NCBI GenBank assembly: GCA_022340265.1
Contig: JAJDOH010000082.1
Coordinates: 24,186-88,185 of the forward strand
Length of the DNA: 64,000 bases
Origin: Deltaproteobacteria bacterium
Lineage (GTDB): Bacteria > Desulfobacterota > DSM-4660 > Desulfatiglandales > Desulfatiglandaceae
Reading direction: 5' to 3'
Shown in pieces: positions 30,956-39,308 of the stretch. Positions within the stretch are counted from its first letter, which is position 1, and every line of letters begins with the position of its first letter. Position numbers and translations under genes: made by a program. The notes below the pieces were generated by a model. It had not been told where the DNA came from. It worked only from the letters and a program-made list of their open reading frames with translations, and made no database searches.

Positions 30956-32940
30956 TACCAGTCCCTCCTACTCTGATCCTCCGGCTTTCCGCCTGCGCCC
31001 ATGTTCTGAGCGGTCATGGGCATGGTATTCTCATCGCCTTTGAGAGAATCGAGGAGCCTCTTGGCCTGTTCTTCGGTCATCTGTCCCGGCCGCCGTTTTC
31101 GTGAGGCTTGTGCGGCATTCTTTTGATCTTGTTTTTCCGCATTTTTCATCTGTTCCTTTTTGGCTGAACCGTCACTTGCTTCTGGGCGTTTTGCTTGGGG
31201 TTTGTTGTTTTTATTTAGATCGGCTTTTGCCTGTTGCTGGTTCTTTTTGTTTTGCTGTTGACTGTTCTTTTCCGGTGAATCCTGTTTCTGGTTTTTTCCG
31301 GACTTTTTCTCCTGATCGTTTTTTTTCGGGTCTTGCTTCGAGTTTTTGTTGTTTGCCTGTTGATTGTCTTTATCGTTCTTTTTGTCTTTATTTTGGTTTT
31401 GTTGTTGGTTTTTTTTGAGTTCCTCAAGTCGCTTTTTCACAAAATCACGGTTAAATTCAGCGTCTTTGTCGTCCGGTTTCAGTTTCAGGGCGTTTTCGTA
31501 CGCTTTGATGGATGCTTCCCAATCCTTAATTGTCTGCTGAGGGTTTTGTTTTTCCGTTCCTTCTCCCTTCCGGTAAAGGGTATTGCCGATGTTGTAATAA
31601 GACTGGTTTTGCAGCCCGATATCCTGAACCTTCAGAGATTTATTAAATGAGGCCAAGGCTATGGGGTATTGCTTGCCCTTGTAGGCGGCGGCACCCAGAT
31701 TGAATTGCAGTTGAGGATCTTCAGGCGCCTTTTCGGCCTCCGATCGATATTCCTGAACGGCCGCATCGTAATGCCCCGCCTTGTAGGCCGCCTCAGCATC
31801 CACCGGTGATGCATGAGCACTACGGTATCCCATCAGAACCATGGCCAGAAGCACCAGTAACAGAACGGACGCCGCTCCCGCGGCACGCCCGATTTTTGGA
31901 ATACGCCTGTAAGCGGTGGTAACGACGGGAAAGGCTTTCCGTTTCCGCTTGCGGTCCGAAATGGCAAATTCCATGACCAGCAGGAGAAGGGCCAGCATCA
32001 GGGGCCACTGGAATCGTTCGATGGGTACCCGTTGCATTTTTTCTGCCAGTTCATGCTTCGGCACCAGACTGAGTTTCTCCCGGTAAATGGTTTCAAGCCC
32101 CTCCGCCTGTTGCCCCAGCGGCTCGTAACGGCCGCCGGTGGCTTCGGCGATTTTCTGAAGCATGGTTTCATCCAGACGGGATTTCACCGGTTGGCCCTTT
32201 TCGTCTTTGACAAAGGCCCCGTCCTTTCCACCATGCACCAGGGGAATCAGTTCCCCCGAAGGGGTTCCCACACCAACGGTATAAATGGTCAAGCCCCTTT
32301 GTTTTGCTGCCCGGGCAGCGGAAAGGGCTTCCCCTTCCAGGTCTTCTCCGTCGGTGACCAGCACCAGGATCTTATGGTTGGCATCATTGTTAAAGGCGGC
32401 TTCCGCTTCATATATGGCACTGGCAATATCCGTACCCCCTTGCGGAATAATATTCGTATCCAGCGCTTCAAGGGAATTTCTGAAGGCATCATAGTCAAGG
32501 GTCAACGGGCACATGAGAAAGGCGGAGCCGGCAAAAGGGAGAAGTCCCACCCGGTCCCCTTCAAGTTTGGAAATAAAATCCATGATTCCGAATTTGCTGC
32601 GTTCCAGACGATTGGGTCTTACGTCTTCGGCCAGCATGCTCTTGGACGTATCCACCGCCATCAGGATGTCGATCCCCTTTCGCTTGACTTCTTTCCATTC
32701 ATAGCCCACTTGTGGTCTGGCCAGCGCCACAAAAATCAACCCCACCGCCAGTATCAGGATCACCCGTTTGATCAGCCTTTTCTTTGGGGAGACCCCACGG
32801 GTGAGTTTTTCCAGGAGACGCTCGGAAGCGAATTCCTTTAAGGCTGCAGCGCTCTTTTTCTGGAAACGGTAGAAACTCAAAGCAAGGATTCCGCAGGCCG
32901 CCACCCCTGCCAACAACCAGATGGAATGTGCGAATTGCAT
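30955..32940 (-). CDS. batB: BatB-BatC fusion: von Willebrand A domain plus TPR
   Basis: A 661-residue fusion. Residues about 1-80 hold two membrane segments; 90-285 is a VWA domain with the MIDAS motif DTSKSML and VTDGEDLEGEAL; a membrane segment follows (about 310-328) and another near 350-370. Residues about 380-500 are TPR repeats (LQFNLGAAAYKGKQYPIALA, YNIGNTLYRKGEG). Residues about 505-630 are a very Lys/Asn/Gln-rich stretch and the end contains RPGQMTEEQAKRLLDSLKGD, a BatC-type tail. In many genomes batB and batC are separate. Confidence 0.92.
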   Translation of the reverse strand: MQFAHSIWLLAGVAACGILALSFYRFQKKSAAALKEFASERLLEKLTRGVSPKKRLIKRVILILAVGLIFVALARPQVGYEWKEVKRKGIDILMAVDTSKSMLAEDVRPNRLERSKFGIMDFISKLEGDRVGLLPFAGSAFLMCPLTLDYDAFRNSLEALDTNIIPQGGTDIASAIYEAEAAFNNDANHKILVLVTDGEDLEGEALSAARAAKQRGLTIYTVGVGTPSGELIPLVHGGKDGAFVKDEKGQPVKSRLDETMLQKIAEATGGRYEPLGQQAEGLETIYREKLSLVPKHELAEKMQRVPIERFQWPLMLALLLLVMEFAISDRKRKRKAFPVVTTAYRRIPKIGRAAGAASVLLLVLLAMVLMGYRSAHASPVDAEAAYKAGHYDAAVQEYRSEAEKAPEDPQLQFNLGAAAYKGKQYPIALASFNKSLKVQDIGLQNQSYYNIGNTLYRKGEGTEKQNPQQTIKDWEASIKAYENALKLKPDDKDAEFNRDFVKKRLEELKKNQQQNQNKDKKNDKDNQQANNKNSKQDPKKNDQEKKSGKNQKQDSPEKNSQQQNKKNQQQAKADLNKNNKPQAKRPEASDGSAKKEQMKNAEKQDQKNAAQASRKRRPGQMTEEQAKRLLDSLKGDENTMPMTAQNMGAGGKPEDQSRRDW

Positions 32941-32970
32941 GGTTTTATGTCCTTTCTCTTATGAATATGG

Positions 32971-33969
32971 TTAAGGTAACCGTCGAAAACGCGTGTGGCT
33001 CAACGTCAATTCAATTCCCATGAGCATAAGCGCCCCCAGAGCCGCCCACAGGAACATCTCGTTTCGATTCTCAAATTTCCTTATTTTTCGTTTGGTGGTT
33101 TCAAGTTTGTTGATTTCGCTGTAAATCTTCTTGAGGGAGTCGGTATCGGTGGCCCGATAATACTTGGCGCCGGTCATTTGGGCGACCTTTTCCAGAGTTG
33201 CCTCATCAATATCCACTTTTGCCCTTACAATCTTTCGATTCCCGAATCCGTCGGTAACGGGAACGGGCACTTCACCGCGTGAACCGGCACCGATGGTGTA
33301 GATCTTGATGCCAAGGGTTTCCGCGGCCTCGGCGGCGGTTACGGGCAGTATTTTTCCGGCATTGTTCATGCCGTCCGTAAGGAGAATGACAACTTTCGAT
33401 TTGGCATTTTGATCGCGCAGACGGTTGATGCTGCTTCCGATGGCCGAACCGATGGCCGTACCGTCTTCCACCATGCCTGGGTGAATGGTTTTAAGACGCC
33501 GCTGAAGCCAGTCATGGTCCAGGGTCAAAGGACTGATCATATAAGGACGTCCGGCAAAGGCCACCAGTCCGATGCGGTCATTTGGCCGTTCTTCGATGAA
33601 CCGGGATACCACTTTCTTTACCACGTCCACCCTGTTGGCCGGCTCATTATTAATCGTAAAATCAAGCGCCTCCATGGATCCCGAAACGTCAACGGCCAGG
33701 ATGATATCGATGCCGCTGCTATCCACTTCCGAGGTTCCATGAACGATTTGGGGTTGGGCCAGCGCCACCACCAAGGCCCCCAAGGCCAGTATCCGCAGGG
33801 TCCCCAGCCATCTGCCGGCGCGCGATTTTCGAGCGCCGGAAATGGCTTTGGCCGTTTGCGTCGATGAATACCGTATGGCTGCCGCTGCTCCCCTCCGACC
33901 CCGCAAAAGGGCAAGGAGCGGAAGCAGGATCAGCAACCACAAAACTTCAGGTTGGTCGAAATGAAACAT
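32971..33969 (-). CDS. batA: BatA von Willebrand factor A domain protein
   Basis: A 332-residue inner-membrane VWA protein. It shows an N-terminal membrane segment (VLWLLILLPLLALLRG), a second one (about 55-75), a VWA domain with intact MIDAS ILAVDVSGSMEALD (about residue 88) and LLTDGMNNAG, and a C-terminal membrane segment (about 305-322). The ATG directly follows the stop of the upstream gene with no spacer. Pairs with BatB in the moxR-associated complex. Confidence 0.93.
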   Translation of the reverse strand: MFHFDQPEVLWLLILLPLLALLRGRRGAAAAIRYSSTQTAKAISGARKSRAGRWLGTLRILALGALVVALAQPQIVHGTSEVDSSGIDIILAVDVSGSMEALDFTINNEPANRVDVVKKVVSRFIEERPNDRIGLVAFAGRPYMISPLTLDHDWLQRRLKTIHPGMVEDGTAIGSAIGSSINRLRDQNAKSKVVILLTDGMNNAGKILPVTAAEAAETLGIKIYTIGAGSRGEVPVPVTDGFGNRKIVRAKVDIDEATLEKVAQMTGAKYYRATDTDSLKKIYSEINKLETTKRKIRKFENRNEMFLWAALGALMLMGIELTLSHTRFRRLP

Positions 33970-34926
33970 TTATCTACCTCCCACTGCAGCGGCTTGACGG
34001 GTGTTGCGAAAGCCCTGGTTTCCGGTGTCCTTTTTATGAAATTGAACGCCCTTAAGGCGGCCCTTGAAAAACCTTGATTTGCCTTTGATGCCGTTTTTTC
34101 CGTCTTCCGTGGCCATGACTTTGTCCTTGACCGTTGACGCACTTTTTTCCGCTTTTTTTTCATGGGGTTGTGGCATGGTTTCCTCAACGAACCGCCAGGC
34201 ACTCCGGTGCATCTTCTGCATCTGTTCCACATGGAAGGTTTGTCGGGCAAACTTTGCCAGATCGCAGTGGGCCAGAAATTCCTGAAGGGATTCTTCATGC
34301 TGTTTGAGTTCGCTGGACGGTTCGGCCGCCACCAGAATCATGAATTCGTGGGTGGTTTTTCGCGTTGCCCGCAAGCTGAAGCGCTTTTCAATGTAGGTAC
34401 GAACGGTACTGGAGACCATGACTGAAAATCTTTCCGCCTTTTCGGGGGTCATCAGGGCTTTGGCCCTTTCCAGTTCTTCAAAAGCGATTTCAAAAGCCGT
34501 TTTGGCGTGAAATGCCTTTCGTTTGCCGAACCATTTCCAGGCGGCCCAGGCCAAGAGCAGCATCAAAATTCCTCCCAACGCGTAAAAAAGCCAGAGAGTG
34601 GGATCCGGAATATGAATGGGCCCGCGGATATCGCGAATATCGCCTTTGGGTCCCGTCGAAAGTGTCAGCGGATGCGCTGAAGGAGTTCCGTTGGGCGTTG
34701 CATTTGCCCTATTGTTTAAATTGATCTTTCCGGAGGCGTTTGTTGACGGTCCCGGTATGGGTTTCCCCGGTTTTGAGGGGCTCGGCGCTGTTACACTGTT
34801 ATTCAGCGATTTCTGAGGATCCGAAGAGGTCGATGGCGCACTCCATGCCGATCCTTCGGCCAGGAACAGTGCCAGCAGGAGCAAGACGGCCCAACCGGCC
34901 GATTGTTTGAAAGGTTGCGGCATCAT
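33970..34926 (-). CDS. Bat-operon accessory membrane protein (DUF4381-like)
   Basis: A 318-residue protein between the DUF58 gene and batA. It has a signal peptide (about 12-30), a Pro/Ser/Thr/Asn-rich periplasmic part, a membrane segment (about 110-130, LWLFYALGGILMLLLAWAAW) and a cytoplasmic helical region with SVMVSSTVRTYIEKRFSLRA and HCDLAKFARQTF. The C-terminus is basic. This layout matches the short TM protein common at this place in moxR operons (DUF4381-like). The start overlaps the DUF58 stop by one base. Confidence 0.75.
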   Translation of the reverse strand: MMPQPFKQSAGWAVLLLLALFLAEGSAWSAPSTSSDPQKSLNNSVTAPSPSKPGKPIPGPSTNASGKINLNNRANATPNGTPSAHPLTLSTGPKGDIRDIRGPIHIPDPTLWLFYALGGILMLLLAWAAWKWFGKRKAFHAKTAFEIAFEELERAKALMTPEKAERFSVMVSSTVRTYIEKRFSLRATRKTTHEFMILVAAEPSSELKQHEESLQEFLAHCDLAKFARQTFHVEQMQKMHRSAWRFVEETMPQPHEKKAEKSASTVKDKVMATEDGKNGIKGKSRFFKGRLKGVQFHKKDTGNQGFRNTRQAAAVGGR

Positions 34927-35837
34927 CAGTGGCTTCTCCTTTCTCTGGAACTGAAAAATTGTCGTAAGTCCGCCAGGTAGGAACGTTCGGTGGAGAGCTC
35001 CAGCATATCCACTCCCACGGAACGGATAGCGCGTCTGAGGCTTTGCTGACGGGTTTCGGCAAGATCTCTGAAACTGGATCGGATTTGAGCGCTGGCGGTG
35101 TCCAGTTCCACCTGTTCACCGGTTTCAGCGTCTTCAATGGTGATCAGCCCGACATTGGGAAGTTCCCTTTCCCGCTGGTCATTGATCGATACGGCCACAA
35201 GATCATGACGTCGCCCCGTGATGCGAAGTTTGGGACGCAAATCGCTTAAGGAGGCGTCAAAGTCTCCCGGAAGACAGAAATCCGAGATCAGAAATGCCAC
35301 GGCCCTTCGCTTGATCACCTGGTTGGTGAAGTCCATGGCGGCAGCCAGATTGGTCCCGGTTCCCGAGGGCTGGAAGAAGAGGATTTCCCGGATGACCCGC
35401 AGAATGTGGGACCGGCCTTTGCCCGGTGGAATGTATAGTTCGGCATCGTCCGTAAAAAGCACCAATCCCACCTTGTCATTGTTGCGCATGGCGGAAAAGG
35501 CTAAAACGCTACCGATTTCGGCCATCATTTCCCGTTTGCTCTGCGTGGCGGAACCGAATTCGCCGGATGCGCTCACATCAATGATGAGCATGATGGTCAA
35601 TTCCCGCTCTTCCGTGAATTTCTTGACATAGGTCCGGCCGGTTCGCGCCGTCACGTTCCAGTCGATGGTCCTTATGTCGTCTCCCGGCACATACTCCCGA
35701 ACCTCATCAAAGTCCATGCCCCGGCCCTTGAAAACCGAGTGGTAGTGACCCGCCAGAGTGTCGTCCACCAGGCGGTTGGTCTTAATCTCCACCTGCCTGA
35801 CCTTTTGAAGAATCTCCTTGCTGATGTGGGTATCCAT
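34926..35837 (-). CDS. DUF58 (VWA-like) protein
   Basis: A 303-residue cytoplasmic protein of the DUF58 family, which associates with MoxR ATPases. It has the signature GRGMDFDEVREYVPGDDIRT followed by DWNVTARTGRTYVKKF, and a VWA-like LIIDVSASGEFGS with a near-complete MIDAS. It ends with FFSSRERRSH. Sits directly downstream of moxR (49-nt gap). Role inferred: target or adaptor of the MoxR chaperone. Confidence 0.93.
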   Translation of the reverse strand: MDTHISKEILQKVRQVEIKTNRLVDDTLAGHYHSVFKGRGMDFDEVREYVPGDDIRTIDWNVTARTGRTYVKKFTEERELTIMLIIDVSASGEFGSATQSKREMMAEIGSVLAFSAMRNNDKVGLVLFTDDAELYIPPGKGRSHILRVIREILFFQPSGTGTNLAAAMDFTNQVIKRRAVAFLISDFCLPGDFDASLSDLRPKLRITGRRHDLVAVSINDQRERELPNVGLITIEDAETGEQVELDTASAQIRSSFRDLAETRQQSLRRAIRSVGVDMLELSTERSYLADLRQFFSSRERRSH

Positions 35838-35886
35838 GATGAATTCCTTTTTTCCGTTGGTGTGCTTTTACCCTTTTAAGCTTAGT

Positions 35887-36969
35887 CTAGGGGACCGGAA
35901 TGGTTTCCAGGATTTTGTTGACCATGTCCTCGCTGGTAAGCGATTCAGCTTCCGCTTCGTAGGTGATACTTACCCGATGTCTCAACACATCCATGGCGAT
36001 GCTTTTGACATCTTCAGGCGTCACGTATCCGCGTCCCTGCAGGAATGCCAGGGCCTTGCTGGCGGTCTTCAGATTGATGGTGGCACGGGGAGATGCACCG
36101 ATCTCAATATAGGGCTTCAGGTCCAAGCCGTAACTTTCGGGGTCTCTTGTGGCGTAAACGAGACTGACAATATAGTCTTTGACCTTGTCATCCATATAGA
36201 TGGTATTGACCACCTGCCTTGATCTGAAAATGTCTTCCACCTGGACCACGGGGTTGACTTTCGGCGCGAACACGGTGGTATCCACTGAATCCAGGATGAT
36301 CCGCTCCTCGGAGACGGATGGATAGCCGATGACCACCTTCAGCATGAACCGGTCCACCTGCGCTTCGGGCAGCGGATAGGTTCCTTCCTGCTCGATGGGA
36401 TTCTGGGTGGCCAAGACCAGGAAAGGGTCCGGCAGGTTGTAAGTTTTTTCACCGATGGTGACCTGGCGTTCCTGCATGGCCTGCAACAGTGCGCTCTGTA
36501 CCTTGGCGGGCGCGCGGTTGATTTCATCGGCCAGAATCAGATTGGCAAAAACCGGACCGTGTTTCACCACAAAGGAGACGTCTTTCGGGTTGAAAATCTC
36601 CGTACCGACGATATCCGCGGGGAGCATGTCCGGTGTAAACTGGATTCTCCGAAATCCCGTCTGAATGGCCGAAGCCAGGGTGTTTAAGGTCAGGGTTTTG
36701 GCCAGACCCGGGACCCCCTCCAGAAGGATGTGGCCGTTTGACAAAATGCCCACCAGCAGTCGCTCAATGAGCATTTTCTGACCGACGATGACGCGACTGA
36801 TTTCCTGTTCCAAAGGCCGGACCCATGCGGATGCCCGCTGTACCGATTCGTTGATGGTCTGAATGCTGGTAAACTGAGGACCTGCGGTTTGGGCGTTCGG
36901 ATCGTTTGCGGGGGCTTGAAAATTCTCCCCTCTAAATTGTCGGGTCTCTTCTCCTGTTTGAATGTGCAT
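35887..36969 (-). CDS. MoxR-family AAA+ ATPase
   Basis: A 360-residue AAA+ ATPase that heads the bat operon. Walker A is ILLEGVPGLAKTLTLNTLAS (about residue 80), Walker B NLILADEINRAPAKVQSALL (about residue 146), with LVLATQNPIEQEGTYPLPEA as sensor 1 region and GASPRATINLKTASKA as sensor 2. MoxR ATPases are thought to remodel VWA-domain proteins and insert metal cofactors. The start is an ATG at 36969. The 298-bp gap above it has an inverted repeat (37077-37092) but no convincing promoter. Confidence 0.95.
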   Translation of the reverse strand: MHIQTGEETRQFRGENFQAPANDPNAQTAGPQFTSIQTINESVQRASAWVRPLEQEISRVIVGQKMLIERLLVGILSNGHILLEGVPGLAKTLTLNTLASAIQTGFRRIQFTPDMLPADIVGTEIFNPKDVSFVVKHGPVFANLILADEINRAPAKVQSALLQAMQERQVTIGEKTYNLPDPFLVLATQNPIEQEGTYPLPEAQVDRFMLKVVIGYPSVSEERIILDSVDTTVFAPKVNPVVQVEDIFRSRQVVNTIYMDDKVKDYIVSLVYATRDPESYGLDLKPYIEIGASPRATINLKTASKALAFLQGRGYVTPEDVKSIAMDVLRHRVSITYEAEAESLTSEDMVNKILETIPVP

Positions 36970-37076
36970 GATTCACTCCTTTTTGTTTTTGAAAAAGTGA
37001 TGAACCCTTTTGGTTCTCTTTGGGTTGAAGTTGCAGACACTTTAAAGATGCAATCTTACATCATCCTTTCTTGAAC

Positions 37077-37092
37077 ATTACGCCTTCGTAAT
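37077..37092. repeat. Inverted repeat in the moxR upstream gap
   Basis: ATTACG-CCTT-CGTAAT is a perfect 6-bp inverted repeat, 107 bp above the moxR start. It could be an operator for the divergent moxR/37268 pair or a weak hairpin, with a T-run eight nt further on the plus strand. It is short enough to be chance. Confidence 0.3.
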
Positions 37093-37267
37093 GATCCGCT
37101 TTTTTTATGGATGGAGAAGGGGATCACACGGTTCGTCAAATCCGCTTGACACTTTTTGATGAATGAGAGAAGAAAATAGAAGTCGTTAGAGCTTCGCGGG
37201 GGGGCGTAGGGTATCTGGTGAAGTCTGAAAAAGCTTTAGCGACAACGCCCTTGATAAAGGAGCTGTT

Positions 37268-37456
37268 TTGCAGACAATCATTGTGGTTTTTCTCGTTTGT
37301 GTGGCGGCGGGCTATCTGGTGTGGCGGTATGTGAATCGCGCCGGGAATGAAGGTTCGTGCGAATGTGAAAATTTCGAATGTCCCATGAATCAAAGTGGCC
37401 GCTTGCCGGCGGATGACGGTAGTTGTGAGGCAGTAAACTGCGAGCACAGGAAATAA
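37268..37456 (+). CDS. Small Cys-rich membrane-anchored protein
   Basis: A 62-residue protein: an N-terminal membrane helix (QTIIVVFLVCVAAGYLVW), then a hydrophilic tail with five cysteines in CECENFEC and CEAVNC. The start is a TTG at 37268 behind a strong AAGGAG site seven nt away, supporting translation. It resembles FeoB-associated Cys-rich proteins in layout, but no feoB is nearby and the Cys pattern differs. I would guess metal binding only. Confidence 0.7.
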   Translation: MQTIIVVFLVCVAAGYLVWRYVNRAGNEGSCECENFECPMNQSGRLPADDGSCEAVNCEHRK

Positions 37457-37602
37457 CGGCCTTGGGGTTAAAACAGGTTCGGGCCCTGAAGCACTAAACG
37501 CGATCCTCGGAGAATTCACATGAGCTGTCGGATTTCTCTTGCCTTTGAAGCCTCCATGGCTTTTTGTTTTCAGTTTCAGGTATTTCCTGATCGTGTGTGG
37601 CT

Positions 37603-38085
37603 CTAGGAGGCTAAAAGCACCAAATCCAACTCACTTTCCTTTTTCCTGAGTCGTTTGATCAGAACGTGAAGAATGTTTTGATAAATGATTTTGGCCATTC
37701 TATCATCGGCCATGATCTGGTCGAATTCTATTCTCGGGATTTTGAGGGCTTCTCCGCTTTCTTCCGCAACGACCGAGGCGGTGGTGCGGGTTTTTTCAAT
37801 AAGGGAATACTCGCCGAAACAATCCCCTTCGTGGAGTATGTTCAAATTGATGGCGCTGACTCTCTGTTCCTTCCTGCCCGCAACGAGGCGAGGTAGCATG
37901 ACTTTTAACTGCCCATGGATCACAATAAAAAAGCCGGGTGGTTCCTGGTCTGTGCCGATAAGAACATCTCCTTTTTCAAACCCCATTTTTTTACAGTGTT
38001 TCGAAATTGTTTTGAGCTCCTCTTTTGTCATTCCTTGAAACACTTTTGTTTTTGACAAAATCTCAACAAATTTGCTTTTGAACAT
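37603..38085 (-). CDS. Cyclic nucleotide-binding domain protein
   Basis: A 160-residue protein that is almost only a cNMP-binding domain: KTKVFQGMTKEELKTISKHC, GFFIVIHGQLKVML and EGDCFGEYSLIEKTRTTASV, the last being the phosphate-binding cassette region. The C-terminal helix lacks a DNA-binding domain, so it is not a full CRP/FNR regulator. I used the ATG at 38085 with TGGAG eight nt upstream; a start at 38130 is also open. Target unknown. Confidence 0.82.
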   Translation of the reverse strand: MFKSKFVEILSKTKVFQGMTKEELKTISKHCKKMGFEKGDVLIGTDQEPPGFFIVIHGQLKVMLPRLVAGRKEQRVSAINLNILHEGDCFGEYSLIEKTRTTASVVAEESGEALKIPRIEFDQIMADDRMAKIIYQNILHVLIKRLRKKESELDLVLLAS

Positions 38086-38231
38086 TGTTTTGCTCCATTG
38101 ATCATTTTCCCTTTTCTTGAAATTGAACACTATCCGGTGTGACGGAGCCGGGTCAATTTATTTTTGACCGATGGTTGTTTTTTGGCGGTTGAAGGCTATT
38201 AAAAAACCGCAGGGAACGACGGTAAATGGAC

Positions 38232-38261
38232 TTGACAATTTTTACACAATAAAATCATAAT
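38232..38261 (+). promoter_or_regulatory. Sigma70-type promoter before the TSUP permease
   Basis: Perfect TTGACA (38232-38237), an 18-bp spacer and CATAAT (38256-38261), about 60 bp before the permease start. The 235-bp gap also holds the start region of the divergent cNMP-binding gene, where TTGACC near 38151 is a possible -35 without a good -10. Confidence 0.6.
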
Positions 38262-38320
38262 AAACCTTCAAAAAGCATTTCTTCCGTTACGTCCGCCAAG
38301 ACTTTTCCGGGGGCTCTCAA

Positions 38321-39277
38321 TTGTATTTTCCAACAGCCGGCATTGAGGTTTCCTTCTGGGTTCCCCCGCTGGTGGCATTTGCCATATCTTTCTTCACGTC
38401 CATGGGCGGCGTATCCGGCGCCTTTTTGCTGCTTCCTTTTCAGATGTCTTTTCTGGGGTACACGGACCCTTCCGTCAGTGCCACCAACCAGTTGTACAAT
38501 ATTGTGGCCATCCCCAGCGGTGTTTACCGCTACTGCAGGGAAGGGCGGATGGTGTGGCCGCTCACCTGGGTGGTTGTGGCGGGGACCCTGCCGGGGGTCT
38601 TTATCGGAGCTTTTGTGCGGATTGCCTATCTGCCGGACCCGAAGGCGTTTAAACTTTTCGCAGGCGGGGTGCTGCTCTGGATCGGTGGAAAGATGGTTTT
38701 GGAATTGCTCAAAAAAAAAGGGAAAAATGAAAAAGTGGTTTCTGAAAAGCGATTTCAGGAACTGGTGCGTTCTCACAAAAAAGTTGAACATCAAGAAAAT
38801 AGAGCGGCCCAGGCACCCATCCCTTCGGTAAAGGTCATTCAGTTCAACCTTCAACGGCTGAAGTACACTTTTTATGGAGAAGAGTTCAACGTGTCGTTCT
38901 GGGGTATATTTGCATTAAGCCTCGTTGTGGGCGTTGTGGGAGGGATATACGGCATCGGGGGCGGTGCCATCATTGCCCCTTTTTTTGTGGCGTTTTTCAA
39001 ACTGCCGGTTTACACGGTGGCGGGTGCGGCACTCATGGGAACCTTTGTCACTTCGGTGGCGGGCGTCGCTTTTTATCAGTTGATGGCGCCGTTCTATCCA
39101 AACATGTCGGTGGCGCCGGACTGGCTGCTGGGCATCATGTTCGGCCTGGGAGGCATGGTGGGGATGTATCTGGGAGCCAGATGCCAGAAATTCGTTCCGG
39201 CAGGAGCCATCAAGTGGATGCTGGCGGGAATCATCATGCTTACGGCCGGTAAGTATGTTCTGGGATTTTTCCTTTGA
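38321..39277 (+). CDS. TSUP-family (TauE/SafE) permease
   Basis: A 318-residue permease of the sulfite/sulfonate exporter family with about eight membrane segments in two halves: first half FAISFFTSMGGVSGAFLLLP, second half VVGVVGGIYGIGGGAIIAPF, the repeated GGGxGGxxxxP-type motif. A charged cytoplasmic loop (about 125-175) separates them. Substrate unknown; in sulfate reducers such permeases often carry sulfur-containing anions. TTG start behind CCGGGGG. Confidence 0.85.
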   Translation: MYFPTAGIEVSFWVPPLVAFAISFFTSMGGVSGAFLLLPFQMSFLGYTDPSVSATNQLYNIVAIPSGVYRYCREGRMVWPLTWVVVAGTLPGVFIGAFVRIAYLPDPKAFKLFAGGVLLWIGGKMVLELLKKKGKNEKVVSEKRFQELVRSHKKVEHQENRAAQAPIPSVKVIQFNLQRLKYTFYGEEFNVSFWGIFALSLVVGVVGGIYGIGGGAIIAPFFVAFFKLPVYTVAGAALMGTFVTSVAGVAFYQLMAPFYPNMSVAPDWLLGIMFGLGGMVGMYLGARCQKFVPAGAIKWMLAGIIMLTAGKYVLGFFL

Positions 39278-39308
39278 TTTGAGATTGAGAGAGATTAAAA
39301 AACTCCGT

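Noticed and set aside
32032..32841. Long plus-strand open frame inside batBC
   Set aside because: Antisense shadow of the VWA domain; no start signal or domain.
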